Shown here: one piece after another, positions 8,715 to 15,928 of the stretch
How positions within the stretch are numbered: the stretch's first letter is position 1
Layout of the letters: every line of letters begins with the position of its first letter
Assembly (NCBI RefSeq): GCF_020740835.1
Contig: NZ_JAINFC010000020.1
Location: forward strand, 1 to 32,129
DNA length: 32,129 nucleotides
Origin: Streptomyces sp. UNOC14_S4
GTDB lineage: Bacteria > Actinomycetota > Actinomycetes > Streptomycetales > Streptomycetaceae
Reading direction: 5' to 3'
Notes under the pieces: generated by a model
Database searches by the model: none
Seen by the model: only the letters and a program-made list of their open reading frames with translations
What the model was told of the DNA's origin: nothing
Translations under genes and position numbers: made by a program

Positions 8715-9071
8715 GTGCACCGGTATACGCAAGTTCTCAAGAAGTACACGGAGTTCAGCGGCCGGGCGGGCAGGCCGGAGTACTGGTACTTCTTCCTGTT
8801 CAACCTCGCCATCAGCATCGTGCTGATGATCATCGACATGACGGCCGGCACGTACCCCCTCTTCGAGGCGCTCTACACCGTCGCCGTGCTCCTGCCGAGC
8901 CTCGCCGTCACGGCGCGCCGCCTGCACGACACGGGCCGGTCGGCGTGGTGGATCCTCATCGGCCTGGTCCCGTTCGTCGGCGGCATCGTCCTGCTGATCC
9001 TGGCGGCCCTGCCCTCGGTGCAGCGCCCCAACGCGTACGGCCCGGTCCCGCAGCAGGAGGTCACAGCCTGA
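8715..9071 (+). CDS. DUF805 small integral membrane protein
   Basis: 118-aa protein. GTG 8715 is preceded by AGGGGGAC at good spacing. It carries DUF805 hallmarks: KYTEFSGRAGRPEYWYF at the N-terminus (about 9-25), three to four hydrophobic helices, and the conserved TARRLHDTGRSAWW loop (about 72-86). The C-terminus PNAYGPVPQ is also typical of the family. The function of DUF805 is not established. Its last 11 bases overlap the 3' end of the convergent GNAT gene. Confidence 0.88.
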   Translation: MHRYTQVLKKYTEFSGRAGRPEYWYFFLFNLAISIVLMIIDMTAGTYPLFEALYTVAVLLPSLAVTARRLHDTGRSAWWILIGLVPFVGGIVLLILAALPSVQRPNAYGPVPQQEVTA

Positions 9072-9663
9072 GCGTGCCATCCCCCTGGACGAGGGCGTGC
9101 AGGTGCTGGTCGTGCCAGCCGTCCTCGTGGCGGAGCGCGCCGCGCATGGTGCCTTCGAGGGCGTACCCGGCCTTGGCCGCGACGCGGCAGGAGGCCGGGT
9201 TGGCCACGGAGTGGCACAGCCGCAGCCGGTGCAGGCCGAGTTCGTCGAAGGCCCAGCGGCTGACGCGCCGCGTAGCCTCGACGGCGAGACCGCGTCCGCG
9301 AGCGGCGGGCAGGAGCCAGTAGACGATCTCGGCGCTGCCGCCGAAGAGGTCGATGTCGCCCCAGCCGACGAGCCCGACGGCCGGGCCGTCGTCCTGCGGT
9401 GCGACGGCCCAGATCGCGGCGGTCTCCGCCTGCCAGCGGGCGTGCATGCGCTCGATGCGTGTGCGTGCCTCGTCGGGGGTGTGCGGCGGCAGGAGATTCC
9501 ACTGCCGGATTGCGGCGTCCTGGCCCGCGGCGACCAGGGCATCGGCGTCGGCGAGCCGCCAGGGTCGCAGCTCGTATCCGTCGGCCAGGTCGAGCACGGG
9601 CTGGGCGTCACGGGCCATGCGGCCTGCGGGGACGACGGCGGGTATGTGCGGGGTGGAGATCAT
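9061..9663 (-). CDS. GNAT-family N-acetyltransferase (RimJ/RimL-like)
   Basis: 200-aa protein. ATG 9663 shares one base with the stop of the upstream zinc-ribbon-like gene (TGATG), which supports this start by translational coupling although no Shine-Dalgarno is visible; ATG 9618 is an alternative. The protein has an RimJ/L layout: YELRPWRLADADAL near the N-terminus, the acetyl-CoA loop AARGRGLAVEATRRVS, and the motif-B segment NPASCRVAAKAGYALEGTMRG near the C-terminus. It likely acetylates an amine of a protein N-terminus or small molecule; the substrate is unknown. It is the third gene of an RsbW-like / small protein / GNAT operon. Confidence 0.85.
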   Translation of the reverse strand: MISTPHIPAVVPAGRMARDAQPVLDLADGYELRPWRLADADALVAAGQDAAIRQWNLLPPHTPDEARTRIERMHARWQAETAAIWAVAPQDDGPAVGLVGWGDIDLFGGSAEIVYWLLPAARGRGLAVEATRRVSRWAFDELGLHRLRLCHSVANPASCRVAAKAGYALEGTMRGALRHEDGWHDQHLHALVQGDGTLRL

Positions 9664-9956
9664 CACGGCATGGTGGCATGGCGCTGCGCTGTGCGGAACG
9701 GGTTATCGGGAGCCGTGCGCCCGCGGCGGGGCGCGGCATACGGGTGCGCGGGCCGGGCCCGGCGCAGGGCGATGAACGAGGCGGCGGCACGGTCGGCCGC
9801 GCGGCGGTCACGAGGGCCGGGCCTGATCCACTCCGGCAGCCCGGGTGGGCGGAGCGCGGCGTAGTCCGTGAAGCGGTGGGTGCCGCAAGTGCGGCACTGG
9901 ACGGCACCTCCGGTGCGGGCCCACCCGATGGGGTGAGTGCACGCTGCGCGCCTCAT
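9663..9956 (-). CDS. Small zinc-ribbon-like protein (DUF6255-like)
   Basis: 97-aa basic protein. ATG 9956 overlaps the stop of the upstream RsbW-like gene (ATGA). The N-terminus has a zinc-ribbon pattern, Cys6-x-His8 and Cys21-x2-Cys24 (CRTCGTHRF), followed by TDYAALRPPGLPEWIRP, which I associate with small Streptomyces proteins annotated DUF6255. The remainder is Arg/Ala-rich. Function unknown; such proteins sit next to RsbW-like ATPases and XRE/DUF397 pairs, which suggests a regulatory accessory role. Family memory is moderate; the gene itself is well supported by the 4-nt and 1-nt overlaps with its neighbours. Confidence 0.75.
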   Translation of the reverse strand: MRRAACTHPIGWARTGGAVQCRTCGTHRFTDYAALRPPGLPEWIRPGPRDRRAADRAAASFIALRRARPAHPYAAPRRGRTAPDNPFRTAQRHATMP

Positions 9957-10531
9957 CGGGCGGCCACGGGGCCGAGGTGGTCGAGGGTGATGTGGGTGCG
10001 TACGGCGACCGTGGCGACGGCGGCCCTGAACTTGTCGGCGCCATCTGCCGCCTTGCACCGCGCGGCTTCCAGCGTGACGCACTCGCCGCAGCGCCGAGCC
10101 TTCCGGTTCGTGCGGGCAAGCTCGAACCAGAGCGTCTTGCCGCCGGAAGCGGTTCCCGGGGTGACGCTCCCCCACGTGCTGGCGCACCGCCGGAGGAGCA
10201 GAAGCCCACGTCCGCTGTCGGCGCGCTGGTCGCAGACGACTTCTCTGGTCCCGCCGAAGAGTGCGGGGACGGTGGAGCTGGTGTCCCACACGCTCACGCG
10301 CAGCGTCGCGTCCTCGTCACCGTGGAGCCGCACGGAGGCGGGTCCTGCGGTGTGCACATAGGTGTTGGTGACGAGCTCGGAGGTCAAGAGCGCGGCGGTG
10401 TCCCCCAGTTCCCGCATCCCGTGCCGGTCGAGCACGGCCCGCACGGTGTCCCGAGCGATCCCGGCAGCGCGCGGATCGCGCGGCAGTTCGAGGGTGTACG
10501 TCCAGGGCTCTGCGGTGGGTACGGTGAGCAT
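9953..10531 (-). CDS. RsbW-like ATP-binding regulatory protein (HATPase_c_2)
   Basis: 192-aa GHKL ATPase-fold protein of the kind often paired with XRE/DUF5753 and DUF397 genes in Streptomyces. ATG 10531 has AGGAGA about six bases upstream. Visible boxes are the N-box LLTSELVTNTYVHT, the G1-type box SVWDTSS and the G2 box ADSGRGLLLLRR. After the domain comes an unusual Cys-rich tail, RRCGECVTLEAARC, that could bind metal. It lacks a histidine-kinase dimerisation domain, so it is more like an anti-sigma factor or serine kinase switch protein. It is divergent from the XRE/DUF5753 gene at 10692 and heads a three-gene operon. Confidence 0.88.
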   Translation of the reverse strand: MLTVPTAEPWTYTLELPRDPRAAGIARDTVRAVLDRHGMRELGDTAALLTSELVTNTYVHTAGPASVRLHGDEDATLRVSVWDTSSTVPALFGGTREVVCDQRADSGRGLLLLRRCASTWGSVTPGTASGGKTLWFELARTNRKARRCGECVTLEAARCKAADGADKFRAAVATVAVRTHITLDHLGPVAAR

Positions 10532-10691
10532 GGAAGTCTCCTGGCGGGAGTGGGAGTTGAGCCACTTGGAGTGGCTTGATTCACACCGTAGCGCGACCCT
10601 CATAAGTTATTCAGCCATATCCACCGAAGAACTAGGGTCGCCACTCGTACGGGTGACCCTGCGCACGGGCACGACAGGAAAGCGAACACAC

Positions 10692-11552
10692 ATGCCCCCG
10701 AAGGCAAGAACTACCGTACGTCAGCTCCGTCTTGGCGCCGAGCTGCGGAAGATGCGCGAGCGCGCCGGACTGTCATCAACAGAAGCCGGTCGGCTCCTCG
10801 GCACCAACCAGGCCCAGATCAGCAACATCGAGGCGGGCCGCTTCGGAGTGAGCCCGGACCGGATGCGTACCCTGGCTCGCAACTACTCGTGCTGCGACGA
10901 AGAGCTCGTCAACAGCCTCATCGACATGACTGGGGAACGCAGGCGTGGCTGGTGGGAGGAGTACCGCGGCATCCTGCCGCCAGGGCTCCTGGACCTCGCC
11001 GAGCTTGAGCACCACGCAACCGCGTTGCGGTCCGCCTACATTGCCCACCTTCCCGGACTGTTGCAGACCCCGGAACACGCACGCGAGGTCTTCCGGCAGG
11101 CCGTGCCGTCGCTCTCACCACCCGAAGTGGAGCACCGCGTATCGCACCGGATCAAGCGGCAAGCCGTTCTCTACCGAAGCGACCCGATTCTCTACACAGC
11201 GATCATTCACGAAGCTGCTCTGCATATGCGGTTCGGCGGACCTGCTGCAACAATTCAGCAGCTCCAACACATCATTGAGATGACCGATCACCCTCACATC
11301 GCCGTGCTCGTCATCCCATTCACTGCCGGTTCCTTCCCCGGCTCCGGACAGTCGATCCTCTACGCAGCCGGTCCCGTGATCCAACTGGACACCGTCCACG
11401 TCGACACCGAGTACGGATCTGAGTTTCTCCATGCCGAAGCTCAGCTGGAGAGGTACCGCATGTTGCTCGACCGGATGGAAGCAGCCGCACTCCCAGAAGA
11501 TGAATCGCGCGACTTGATCCAAGACATCATCCACGCCTTGAAAGGGGAATGA
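10692..11552 (+). CDS. XRE-family regulator with DUF5753 domain
   Basis: 286-aa protein from ATG 10692 (GGAAAG upstream). The N-terminal helix-turn-helix is at about residues 10-65 (LRKMRERAGLSSTEAGRLLG then NQAQISNIEAGRFGV). The rest is a DUF5753 domain: WWEEYRGILPPGLLDLAELE, YIAHLPGLLQTPEHA, and near the end LERYRMLLDRMEAAALPEDESRDLI. This is the WhiJ/AbaA-ORFA type of Streptomyces regulator, whose loci commonly pair it with a DUF397 protein and an RsbW-like ATPase. Here both partners are present: DUF397 begins two bases downstream and the ATPase is divergent. It probably binds the 160-bp region at 10532-10691. Confidence 0.9.
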   Translation: MPPKARTTVRQLRLGAELRKMRERAGLSSTEAGRLLGTNQAQISNIEAGRFGVSPDRMRTLARNYSCCDEELVNSLIDMTGERRRGWWEEYRGILPPGLLDLAELEHHATALRSAYIAHLPGLLQTPEHAREVFRQAVPSLSPPEVEHRVSHRIKRQAVLYRSDPILYTAIIHEAALHMRFGGPAATIQQLQHIIEMTDHPHIAVLVIPFTAGSFPGSGQSILYAAGPVIQLDTVHVDTEYGSEFLHAEAQLERYRMLLDRMEAAALPEDESRDLIQDIIHALKGE

Positions 11553-11553
11553 G

Positions 11554-11742
11554 GTGCTGCGCCACTGCTGGCAAAAGTCATCGTTCAGCGCCCAGGGAGA
11601 TGCCTGCCTTTACCTGACTGCCCTCGCGAGCGGAGTCATCGGACTCCAGGAGAGCGACGCCCCTGAGGCGATCCTCACAACAACCCCGGCTAAGCTCCGC
11701 ACCCTCATATCCCACATCCAGACGGATGCCTTCAACCGCTGA
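11554..11742 (+). CDS. DUF397 small protein, partner of the XRE regulator
   Basis: 62-aa protein. GTG 11554 lies one base after the stop of the DUF5753 gene, with AAAGGGG (11541-11547) as ribosome binding site. The family start is clear: W-Q-K-S-S-F-S followed by a Cys and a short hydrophobic stretch (WQKSSFSAQGDACLYL). The second half diverges from the usual VPVRDSK pattern, reading GLQESDAPEAIL. DUF397 proteins are thought to work with the adjacent XRE regulator, possibly as its antagonist. Confidence 0.85.
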   Translation: MLRHCWQKSSFSAQGDACLYLTALASGVIGLQESDAPEAILTTTPAKLRTLISHIQTDAFNR

Positions 11743-11872
11743 GTGGAGGAAACGGGATACCGCCGGACGCACATACACCTGGCAGCCGCTCCCACAGGAG
11801 GCAGCCAGGCCGTGAAAATAAAAAGCAAAACGGTTACCGAAAGAACCCGGACAGGCACCAGGACCTTGCCCG

Positions 11873-12265
11873 TCAACGTTCAGGCAAGCGGGTGAGGCCG
11901 AGCAAACCGCAGGCCACGGCGAAGAAAGCCAGCCACACCTCGGTCTCGGCCAGGCTCATCTTGAGCTGAGCAGCACGACCTCCGATGTAGCCCCAGATCA
12001 CGGCGCCAAACAACATGAGCAGAATGTTGCCCCGCTCCCGCATCAGGTGCATGCCCGCCCACAGCAGTACAGGCATGGGCGCCATTCCGACCAGGCCGGT
12101 CGCGGCGGTCTGGAAGATCGCCTGGCCGATACCCTGGCCGAAGTTGTCAGCAGGCTGGTCAGGCTCCGCCCAGTTATGCACGGCCAGCAACGTCCAGAGC
12201 ATTGCGTGACCGGCTAACGCGCCGACCACAGCGGCCTTCACACATCGCACGATCCTCTTGTCCAT
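11873..12265 (-). CDS. Small four-helix membrane protein
   Basis: 130-aa protein from ATG 12265 with AGGAAG about eight bases upstream. Four hydrophobic helices are visible at about residues 8-28, 50-72, 78-96 and 106-124. The loop between the first two (HNWAEPDQPADNFGQG) is hydrophilic. No family was recognised. Its stop lies about 130 bp from the convergent DUF397 gene. That gap (11743-11872) contains an unusually A-rich patch (aaaataaaaagcaaaa) and no recognisable gene. Confidence 0.65.
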   Translation of the reverse strand: MDKRIVRCVKAAVVGALAGHAMLWTLLAVHNWAEPDQPADNFGQGIGQAIFQTAATGLVGMAPMPVLLWAGMHLMRERGNILLMLFGAVIWGYIGGRAAQLKMSLAETEVWLAFFAVACGLLGLTRLPER

Positions 12266-12298
12266 GAGGTCATCTTCCTAGGCCGCGACTGCGGGGGA

Positions 12299-12328
12299 GG
12301 GGACACGAGCACAAAAGCTCATGTCCCC
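12299..12328 (-). terminator. Hairpin downstream of the methyltransferase gene
   Basis: A 12-bp stem with one mismatch (ggggacacgagc at 12299-12310 with gctcatgtcccc at 12317-12328) and a 6-nt loop. It stands about 125 bp after the methyltransferase stop and just upstream of the membrane-protein gene, so it most likely ends the methyltransferase transcript. The rest of 12329-12452 shows no gene. Confidence 0.5.
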
Positions 12329-12452
12329 GCCCTTCGCTGTCGGGCCCCCTGCGCTTAACGAGCAGTTCTGAGGATACGGACGTTCAGGGCAGCAGAGAGG
12401 TCCCGGCCAGTACTCAGGGGACAACGTCGGCCGGGGCAGACGGAAGGAGCTC

Positions 12453-13637
12453 CTACGCACTCCGGAGCGGCACCGGGTTGTCCGGTGAGTCAAGCCACAC
12501 GCGCTCGCCGTCACCGTTCACGCTCAGCCCGAAGCGGGTGAAGCCGGGGCGCCCTTGCCCCTCCCACCACCAGTAAGCCGCTTCCGTCTCGTCCCAGAGT
12601 CGGCGGGGTCCCGACTGCCAGACACGCGCTGTGTCGCCGTCACGGAACATCGCGCACGCCCACGAGCGGTCCGTGAGGCTGTAGAACCACACGGGCCGCG
12701 CGCCGTCGCGCTTGTCGGCGACGATGTGCCGGCAGTCGTCGAGTCGGAGCCCCAGCGCGAACCGTTGGGGGGCGAAACCCTCCCCGACGAACTGGGCTTC
12801 CGTGATCGTCGTAGACGACTCGTCCCCGTCGGCCACGCTGCCCGTGACGTACTCGCTGTGCACCACGGGCGGGCGACGCTGGGCGCGCAGCTTCATGAAC
12901 TCCACGGGCCCGGTGAACGCCCCCGACGCGCTCTTTCCGTCCGGTGCGACGACGAGCCGGGCCACCGCGTCCTGATGGCTGTAGTACGTTCCCCACGGAG
13001 TCACGATCACCCCGCCGGGTCGGCACTGCTCCACCCACGCGAAGGGGATGGACCGGAGCCCGCAGGTCGCAATGACCCGGTCGTACGGCGCTGCCTCCGG
13101 ATATCCCCGGAAGCCGTCACCGTGCACCGTACGGACGGGGAATCCGAACCGTTCGAGTGCCGCTCGTGCGGATTCCGCGACGGCGCCGTCCACCTCGACG
13201 GTGACCACGCTCCCTGCGCCGAGACGATGGGCCAGCAGCGCGGCGTTCCATCCGGTACCAGTGCCGATCTCCAACACCGTGTGACCAGCCCGAATGTCCA
13301 GGTCTCGAAGCATGGAGAACACGACGCTGGGCATTGACGCGGAGCTGGTGGAGACCTGGCCCGGTTCCCTTCCCGAGTGTTTCCCGTCGTCCCACTGCGT
13401 GACGATGGGCACGTCGGATTCGGCGTAGTGCTGCCAGCCTTCCGGATCGTCCGCCTTGCTGATGCCAGTGCTCCGGCCGGTACTCATGTCGAAGGGCCAC
13501 ATGAGATCCGGCAGGAACGCGGAGCGGGGCACGGCAGCGAAGGTGGGCGCCCAGTCGGGCGACAGCATGCCATCGGCCATGAGGACGCGCCCCAGCTCGG
13601 CATGACCGGGGCGCTCCTCGCGTGCGTTGGCGGTCAC
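12453..13637 (-). CDS. PIMT-like SAM-dependent O-methyltransferase
   Basis: 394-aa protein of the protein-L-isoaspartate O-methyltransferase (PCMT) type. GTG 13637 overlaps the stop of the 47-aa peptide gene by four bases (GTGA), so the two are translationally coupled. It has FAAVPRSAFLPDLMW (about 33-47), a substrate-side VSTSSASMPSVV, SAM motif I VLEIGTGTGW (121-130) and a later PYDRVIATCGLRSIP. A C-terminal extension of about 150 aa goes beyond the roughly 220-aa housekeeping enzyme. Extended PIMT homologues occur in RiPP pathways (graspetides, some lanthipeptides, imiditides), where they methylate an Asp that then cyclises to aspartimide. With the upstream peptide holding two Asp-Gly sites, that is my preferred reading; protein repair is the alternative. 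Confidence 0.85.
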   Translation of the reverse strand: MTANAREERPGHAELGRVLMADGMLSPDWAPTFAAVPRSAFLPDLMWPFDMSTGRSTGISKADDPEGWQHYAESDVPIVTQWDDGKHSGREPGQVSTSSASMPSVVFSMLRDLDIRAGHTVLEIGTGTGWNAALLAHRLGAGSVVTVEVDGAVAESARAALERFGFPVRTVHGDGFRGYPEAAPYDRVIATCGLRSIPFAWVEQCRPGGVIVTPWGTYYSHQDAVARLVVAPDGKSASGAFTGPVEFMKLRAQRRPPVVHSEYVTGSVADGDESSTTITEAQFVGEGFAPQRFALGLRLDDCRHIVADKRDGARPVWFYSLTDRSWACAMFRDGDTARVWQSGPRRLWDETEAAYWWWEGQGRPGFTRFGLSVNGDGERVWLDSPDNPVPLRSA

Positions 13638-13777
13638 AGGCCGACGGTCTCGAATGACTTCGGCGGGTTGGGAACGCCGGGGCCTCCGTCAGGGGTGGGC
13701 GGAATCTCCGGACCCGGCCACGGCTCGCCCGGCAGCTTGCCGTTCCCGTCGCCGCTGTTGCGCAGAATCACACTCAT
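13634..13777 (-). CDS. 47-aa Gly/Pro/Asp-rich peptide, candidate RiPP precursor
   Basis: A short frame from ATG 13777 with GAGGGAGAAA about six bases upstream and a promoter-like pair at 13836-13865. It begins MSVILRNSGDGNGK, runs through PWPGPEIPPTPDGGP and ends PPKSFETVGL. The stop overlaps the GTG of the PIMT-like gene. The peptide has no Cys and no signal peptide. It contains two Asp-Gly steps (Asp10-Gly11, Asp30-Gly31), the sequence most prone to aspartimide formation. Tight coupling to a PIMT homologue makes it the likely substrate. I do not recognise the sequence; it could instead be a small regulatory partner. Confidence 0.7.
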   Translation of the reverse strand: MSVILRNSGDGNGKLPGEPWPGPEIPPTPDGGPGVPNPPKSFETVGL

Positions 13778-13835
13778 CGCTTTCTCCCTCTTCGCCAGGG
13801 TGGTCTACTGCCTTGCTGACCCGACGGTTGCACTG

Positions 13836-13865
13836 ACCGTAGAGAGAAGAGGAAGCCGGACTCAA
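13836..13865 (-). promoter_or_regulatory. SigA-like promoter for peptide + methyltransferase
   Basis: On the minus strand TTGAGT (13865-13860) and TACGGT (13841-13836) are separated by 18 bp. This places the start of transcription near 13829, about 50 bases before the peptide ATG. It sits in the gap between the XRE/DUF5753 stop and the peptide start, so the pair can be transcribed independently of the regulator genes. Confidence 0.45.
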
Positions 13866-13890
13866 CAAAGTTGCGAGTAGTTGCGCGGGC

Positions 13891-14739
13891 TCATCCAAGG
13901 GCGCTGAGCGCCGACTCGATCAGGGTGCGGGCAGCAGCTCCATGGATCGCCATGTCGGCCAGCGCTTTGAACGCCCGGCGATAGTCGGCGAGTTCGCGAG
14001 GTTGGGTGACGTTGACCTCAGCGGTGAGGGTCTCGACGAGGACGCGGTGGTCGTCGTAGATGTAGAAGGCTTCCAACGGCCACATGACGCGTCGGGCAGC
14101 GAAAGGGACGACCCCCAGCGAGAGGGACGGCAGCGGCATGACCGTGAGCAGGTGCCGGAGCTGGCCGGCCATCGTCTCGTGATCCCCTATCCGGGCTCTC
14201 AGAACCCACTCCTCCAAAAGCACGACGAAGCGGTGATTCCCCTGGTAGAGGAACCGCGAGCGGGCAACGCGGGCCGCGACGGCCTCGGTGACGTCGTTCG
14301 GGGTGCCCTGGAAATCGGTGATGGACTGCATGAGCGCGGTGGCGTACGCGGGCGTCTGGATGAATCCAGGGACGGCATTGGAGGCGTATACGCGGCACAC
14401 GTCGGTTCGCTCGTGCAGGGCGTAGAAGTCCTCCTGGACTTTGCGCATGCCGTTTCTGTGGAGCCTGCGCCATTCCAGGTACATGGAGTCGACTGCGCGG
14501 GCAGTGGCGATCAGGTCCGCGGCCTGGTCGTCCGCACCGCAGGCCGAGCACCAGGCACGGATGTCCGCATCGGTCGGGGCGGCCTCGCCTTTTTGAAGAC
14601 GGGTGGTCTTGGCGGGGTGCCAGCCGCACCGGACGGAGAGCTCCCGCCCGGTGAGACCGGCGTCTTTACGGAGGTGCTGCAGACGTACGGCGAGCGCCTC
14701 ACGGGCTGCCCGCGCGCTGGAGGAGGGGGAATCGGACAT
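13891..14739 (-). CDS. XRE-family regulator with DUF5753 domain
   Basis: 282-aa protein from ATG 14739. The HTH is at about residues 15-70 (LRKDAGLTGRELSVRCGW, then HPAKTTRLQKGEAAPT). The DUF5753 domain follows (YLEWRRLHRNGMRKVQEDFY; VYASNAVPGFIQTPAYATAL; a C-terminal half with MPLPSLSLGVVPFA). It is 15 bases downstream of the DUF6879 gene and upstream of the peptide/methyltransferase pair, all on one strand. The usual reading is that the DUF6879 protein is the partner of this regulator; it may control the candidate RiPP pair. Confidence 0.88.
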   Translation of the reverse strand: MSDSPSSSARAAREALAVRLQHLRKDAGLTGRELSVRCGWHPAKTTRLQKGEAAPTDADIRAWCSACGADDQAADLIATARAVDSMYLEWRRLHRNGMRKVQEDFYALHERTDVCRVYASNAVPGFIQTPAYATALMQSITDFQGTPNDVTEAVAARVARSRFLYQGNHRFVVLLEEWVLRARIGDHETMAGQLRHLLTVMPLPSLSLGVVPFAARRVMWPLEAFYIYDDHRVLVETLTAEVNVTQPRELADYRRAFKALADMAIHGAAARTLIESALSALG

Positions 14740-14754
14740 GGGTGTTCCGTGTGC

Positions 14755-15288
14755 TCAGATGGCGTACTTCTCGTGATCGACACCGCGCTCCCACACGGCC
14801 TCGAACGCGGAAGAGCAGAGCTCGACCACAGCAGTGTTCTCCGAACACAGATAGCCGGGGGAAGCCCAATCCCCGTCACCTGTGAAGAAATTGAACTGCA
14901 CGAGCCGATCGTCGATCAGCCAGAAGTCGTTGCCGGGCAGAGCGATGTCCGACGCCTCGCGTCGTGGGAGCCAACGAACCTGCTCCCCCAAGGCAATATT
15001 GACCGGGGTCAGGGCATGCTCGTACCGGATGTAGTCGGTGACCGGCTCGGAGACGATCCGGGCACGACGCATCACGACGCCTCGCCCGACCGTCTCCCGC
15101 ACGATCGGGGTCCAGCCCTGCCAGAAGGCGGAGTCGGGGTCGAGATCCGCCTCACCTGCCCGCTTGAACCGATGAAAGCTGTCCGCCTCATCGCCGACCG
15201 CGTAGCTGTCACGCATCTCCAGGTGGACAGCCGTCCGCCGAGCCGCGCGGAGCAGCTCGGCGAAGTCGGGCACGTTGTTCTGCGACAT
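14755..15288 (-). CDS. DUF6879-family protein
   Basis: 177-aa protein from ATG 15288, with a strong GGAGG eight bases upstream. Sequence hallmarks are FAELLRAARRTAVHLEMRDSY near the N-terminus, a central FWQGWTPIVRE, DYIRYEH and VRWLPRR, and a C-terminal NDFWLIDDRLVQFNFF. These match the DUF6879 proteins that sit beside XRE/DUF5753 genes in Streptomyces. The biochemical role is unknown. The first 80 bases overlap the end of the preceding 104-aa gene, although the family start and ribosome binding site leave little doubt about the longer start. Confidence 0.85.
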   Translation of the reverse strand: MSQNNVPDFAELLRAARRTAVHLEMRDSYAVGDEADSFHRFKRAGEADLDPDSAFWQGWTPIVRETVGRGVVMRRARIVSEPVTDYIRYEHALTPVNIALGEQVRWLPRREASDIALPGNDFWLIDDRLVQFNFFTGDGDWASPGYLCSENTAVVELCSSAFEAVWERGVDHEKYAI

Positions 15289-15523
15289 CGCACGCCCTCC
15301 TCAGGATCGGCACCATCCGGGCCGGAATGCGGATCACGTTCTCGTGCTGGGGGATGCCCCGGTCGTGACCGGGAACCCACTCGGTCTCGCTGATCTGCGA
15401 CTTCAGCGACTGATCCGCTTCCTCGCCCTGGATGACGAGGTCGGCTGTGTCCTCGTCCACCCATGCGGTCGGCGAGCCGCCGCCCGTGGTCTCCGGGTCG
15501 ATCCCGATGAAGGTCAGGTCCAT
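15209..15523 (-). CDS. Conserved small protein preceding DUF6879
   Basis: 104-aa protein from ATG 15523 with AGGGAGGG just upstream. It begins MDLTFIGIDPETTGGGSPTA and continues WVDEDTADLVIQGEEAD, then HENVIRIPARMVPILRRACD. I recall similar roughly 80-100-aa Streptomyces proteins encoded just ahead of DUF6879 and XRE genes. Function unknown. The last 26 codons overlap the DUF6879 coding region in another frame and have an Arg/Ala-rich composition typical of out-of-frame reading, so the original stop may have been lost. Confidence 0.75.
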   Translation of the reverse strand: MDLTFIGIDPETTGGGSPTAWVDEDTADLVIQGEEADQSLKSQISETEWVPGHDRGIPQHENVIRIPARMVPILRRACDVAEQRARLRRAAPRGSADGCPPGDA

Positions 15524-15672
15524 GGTGCCCTCCCTTATCAAGCCGGTTGCGCATCCTTGCGCGTAACGCTCCCCGAGGGCTCGCCCCGGGTCAAGGCCGC
15601 GATGGATGTGATCACGGTATGAGGACGAAGCCGCTGCCCGGCCTGTCCCACCTGCCCGGCCTGGAGCCGAAA

Positions 15673-15708
15673 GTGCCCGCACCCGTTGGTGGGCGCGCTC
15701 TTATCTTT
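15673..15708 (+). repeat. 36-nt hairpin repeat, copy 1
   Basis: This 36-mer matches 18468-18503 at 34 of 36 positions. It contains gcacccgttgg followed by a pairing arm and then ctcttatcttt. In this copy the stem has one G.T pair and one mismatch. It precedes the DUF5753 remnant and lies outside intact genes. It is probably a mobile or duplicated terminator-like element. Confidence 0.6.
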
Positions 15709-15709
15709 G

Positions 15710-15863
15710 GGCACCGTCCACGTCGATGCCGCACACAGTGGGCGACTCATCGACGCGGCGGAGAGCCTGGAGCGTTTCCGGCTCATGCTCGACCGCATGG
15801 AAGAGGTCGCCCTCTGCCCTGGAGAGTCCCGCGACCTCGTTCACCGCATCGCGAAGAGCGAAG
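15710..15863 (+). pseudogene. 3' remnant of a DUF5753 regulator gene
   Basis: The frame reads GTVHVDAAHSG, then LERFRLMLDRMEEVALCPGE and SRDLVHRIAKSE. This aligns residue by residue with the C-terminus of the intact XRE/DUF5753 protein at 10692-11552 (DTVHVDTEYGS, LERYRMLLDRMEAAALPEDE, SRDLIQDIIHALKGE). The HTH and most of the domain are absent. The frame runs on without a stop into the following GNAT gene, so it is a decayed fragment rather than a functional N-terminus of that enzyme. Confidence 0.75.
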
Positions 15864-15928
15864 GCCCGGCCGGACCCGGGAACGGCCGGATTACCGCCGA
15901 GGCCCCATCCTCGCGCAGGATGGACTGT

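Noticed and set aside
15686..15928. GNAT gene starting at 15686
   Set aside because: The extra 81 residues are the decayed C-terminus of a DUF5753 regulator, not an acetyltransferase N-terminus.
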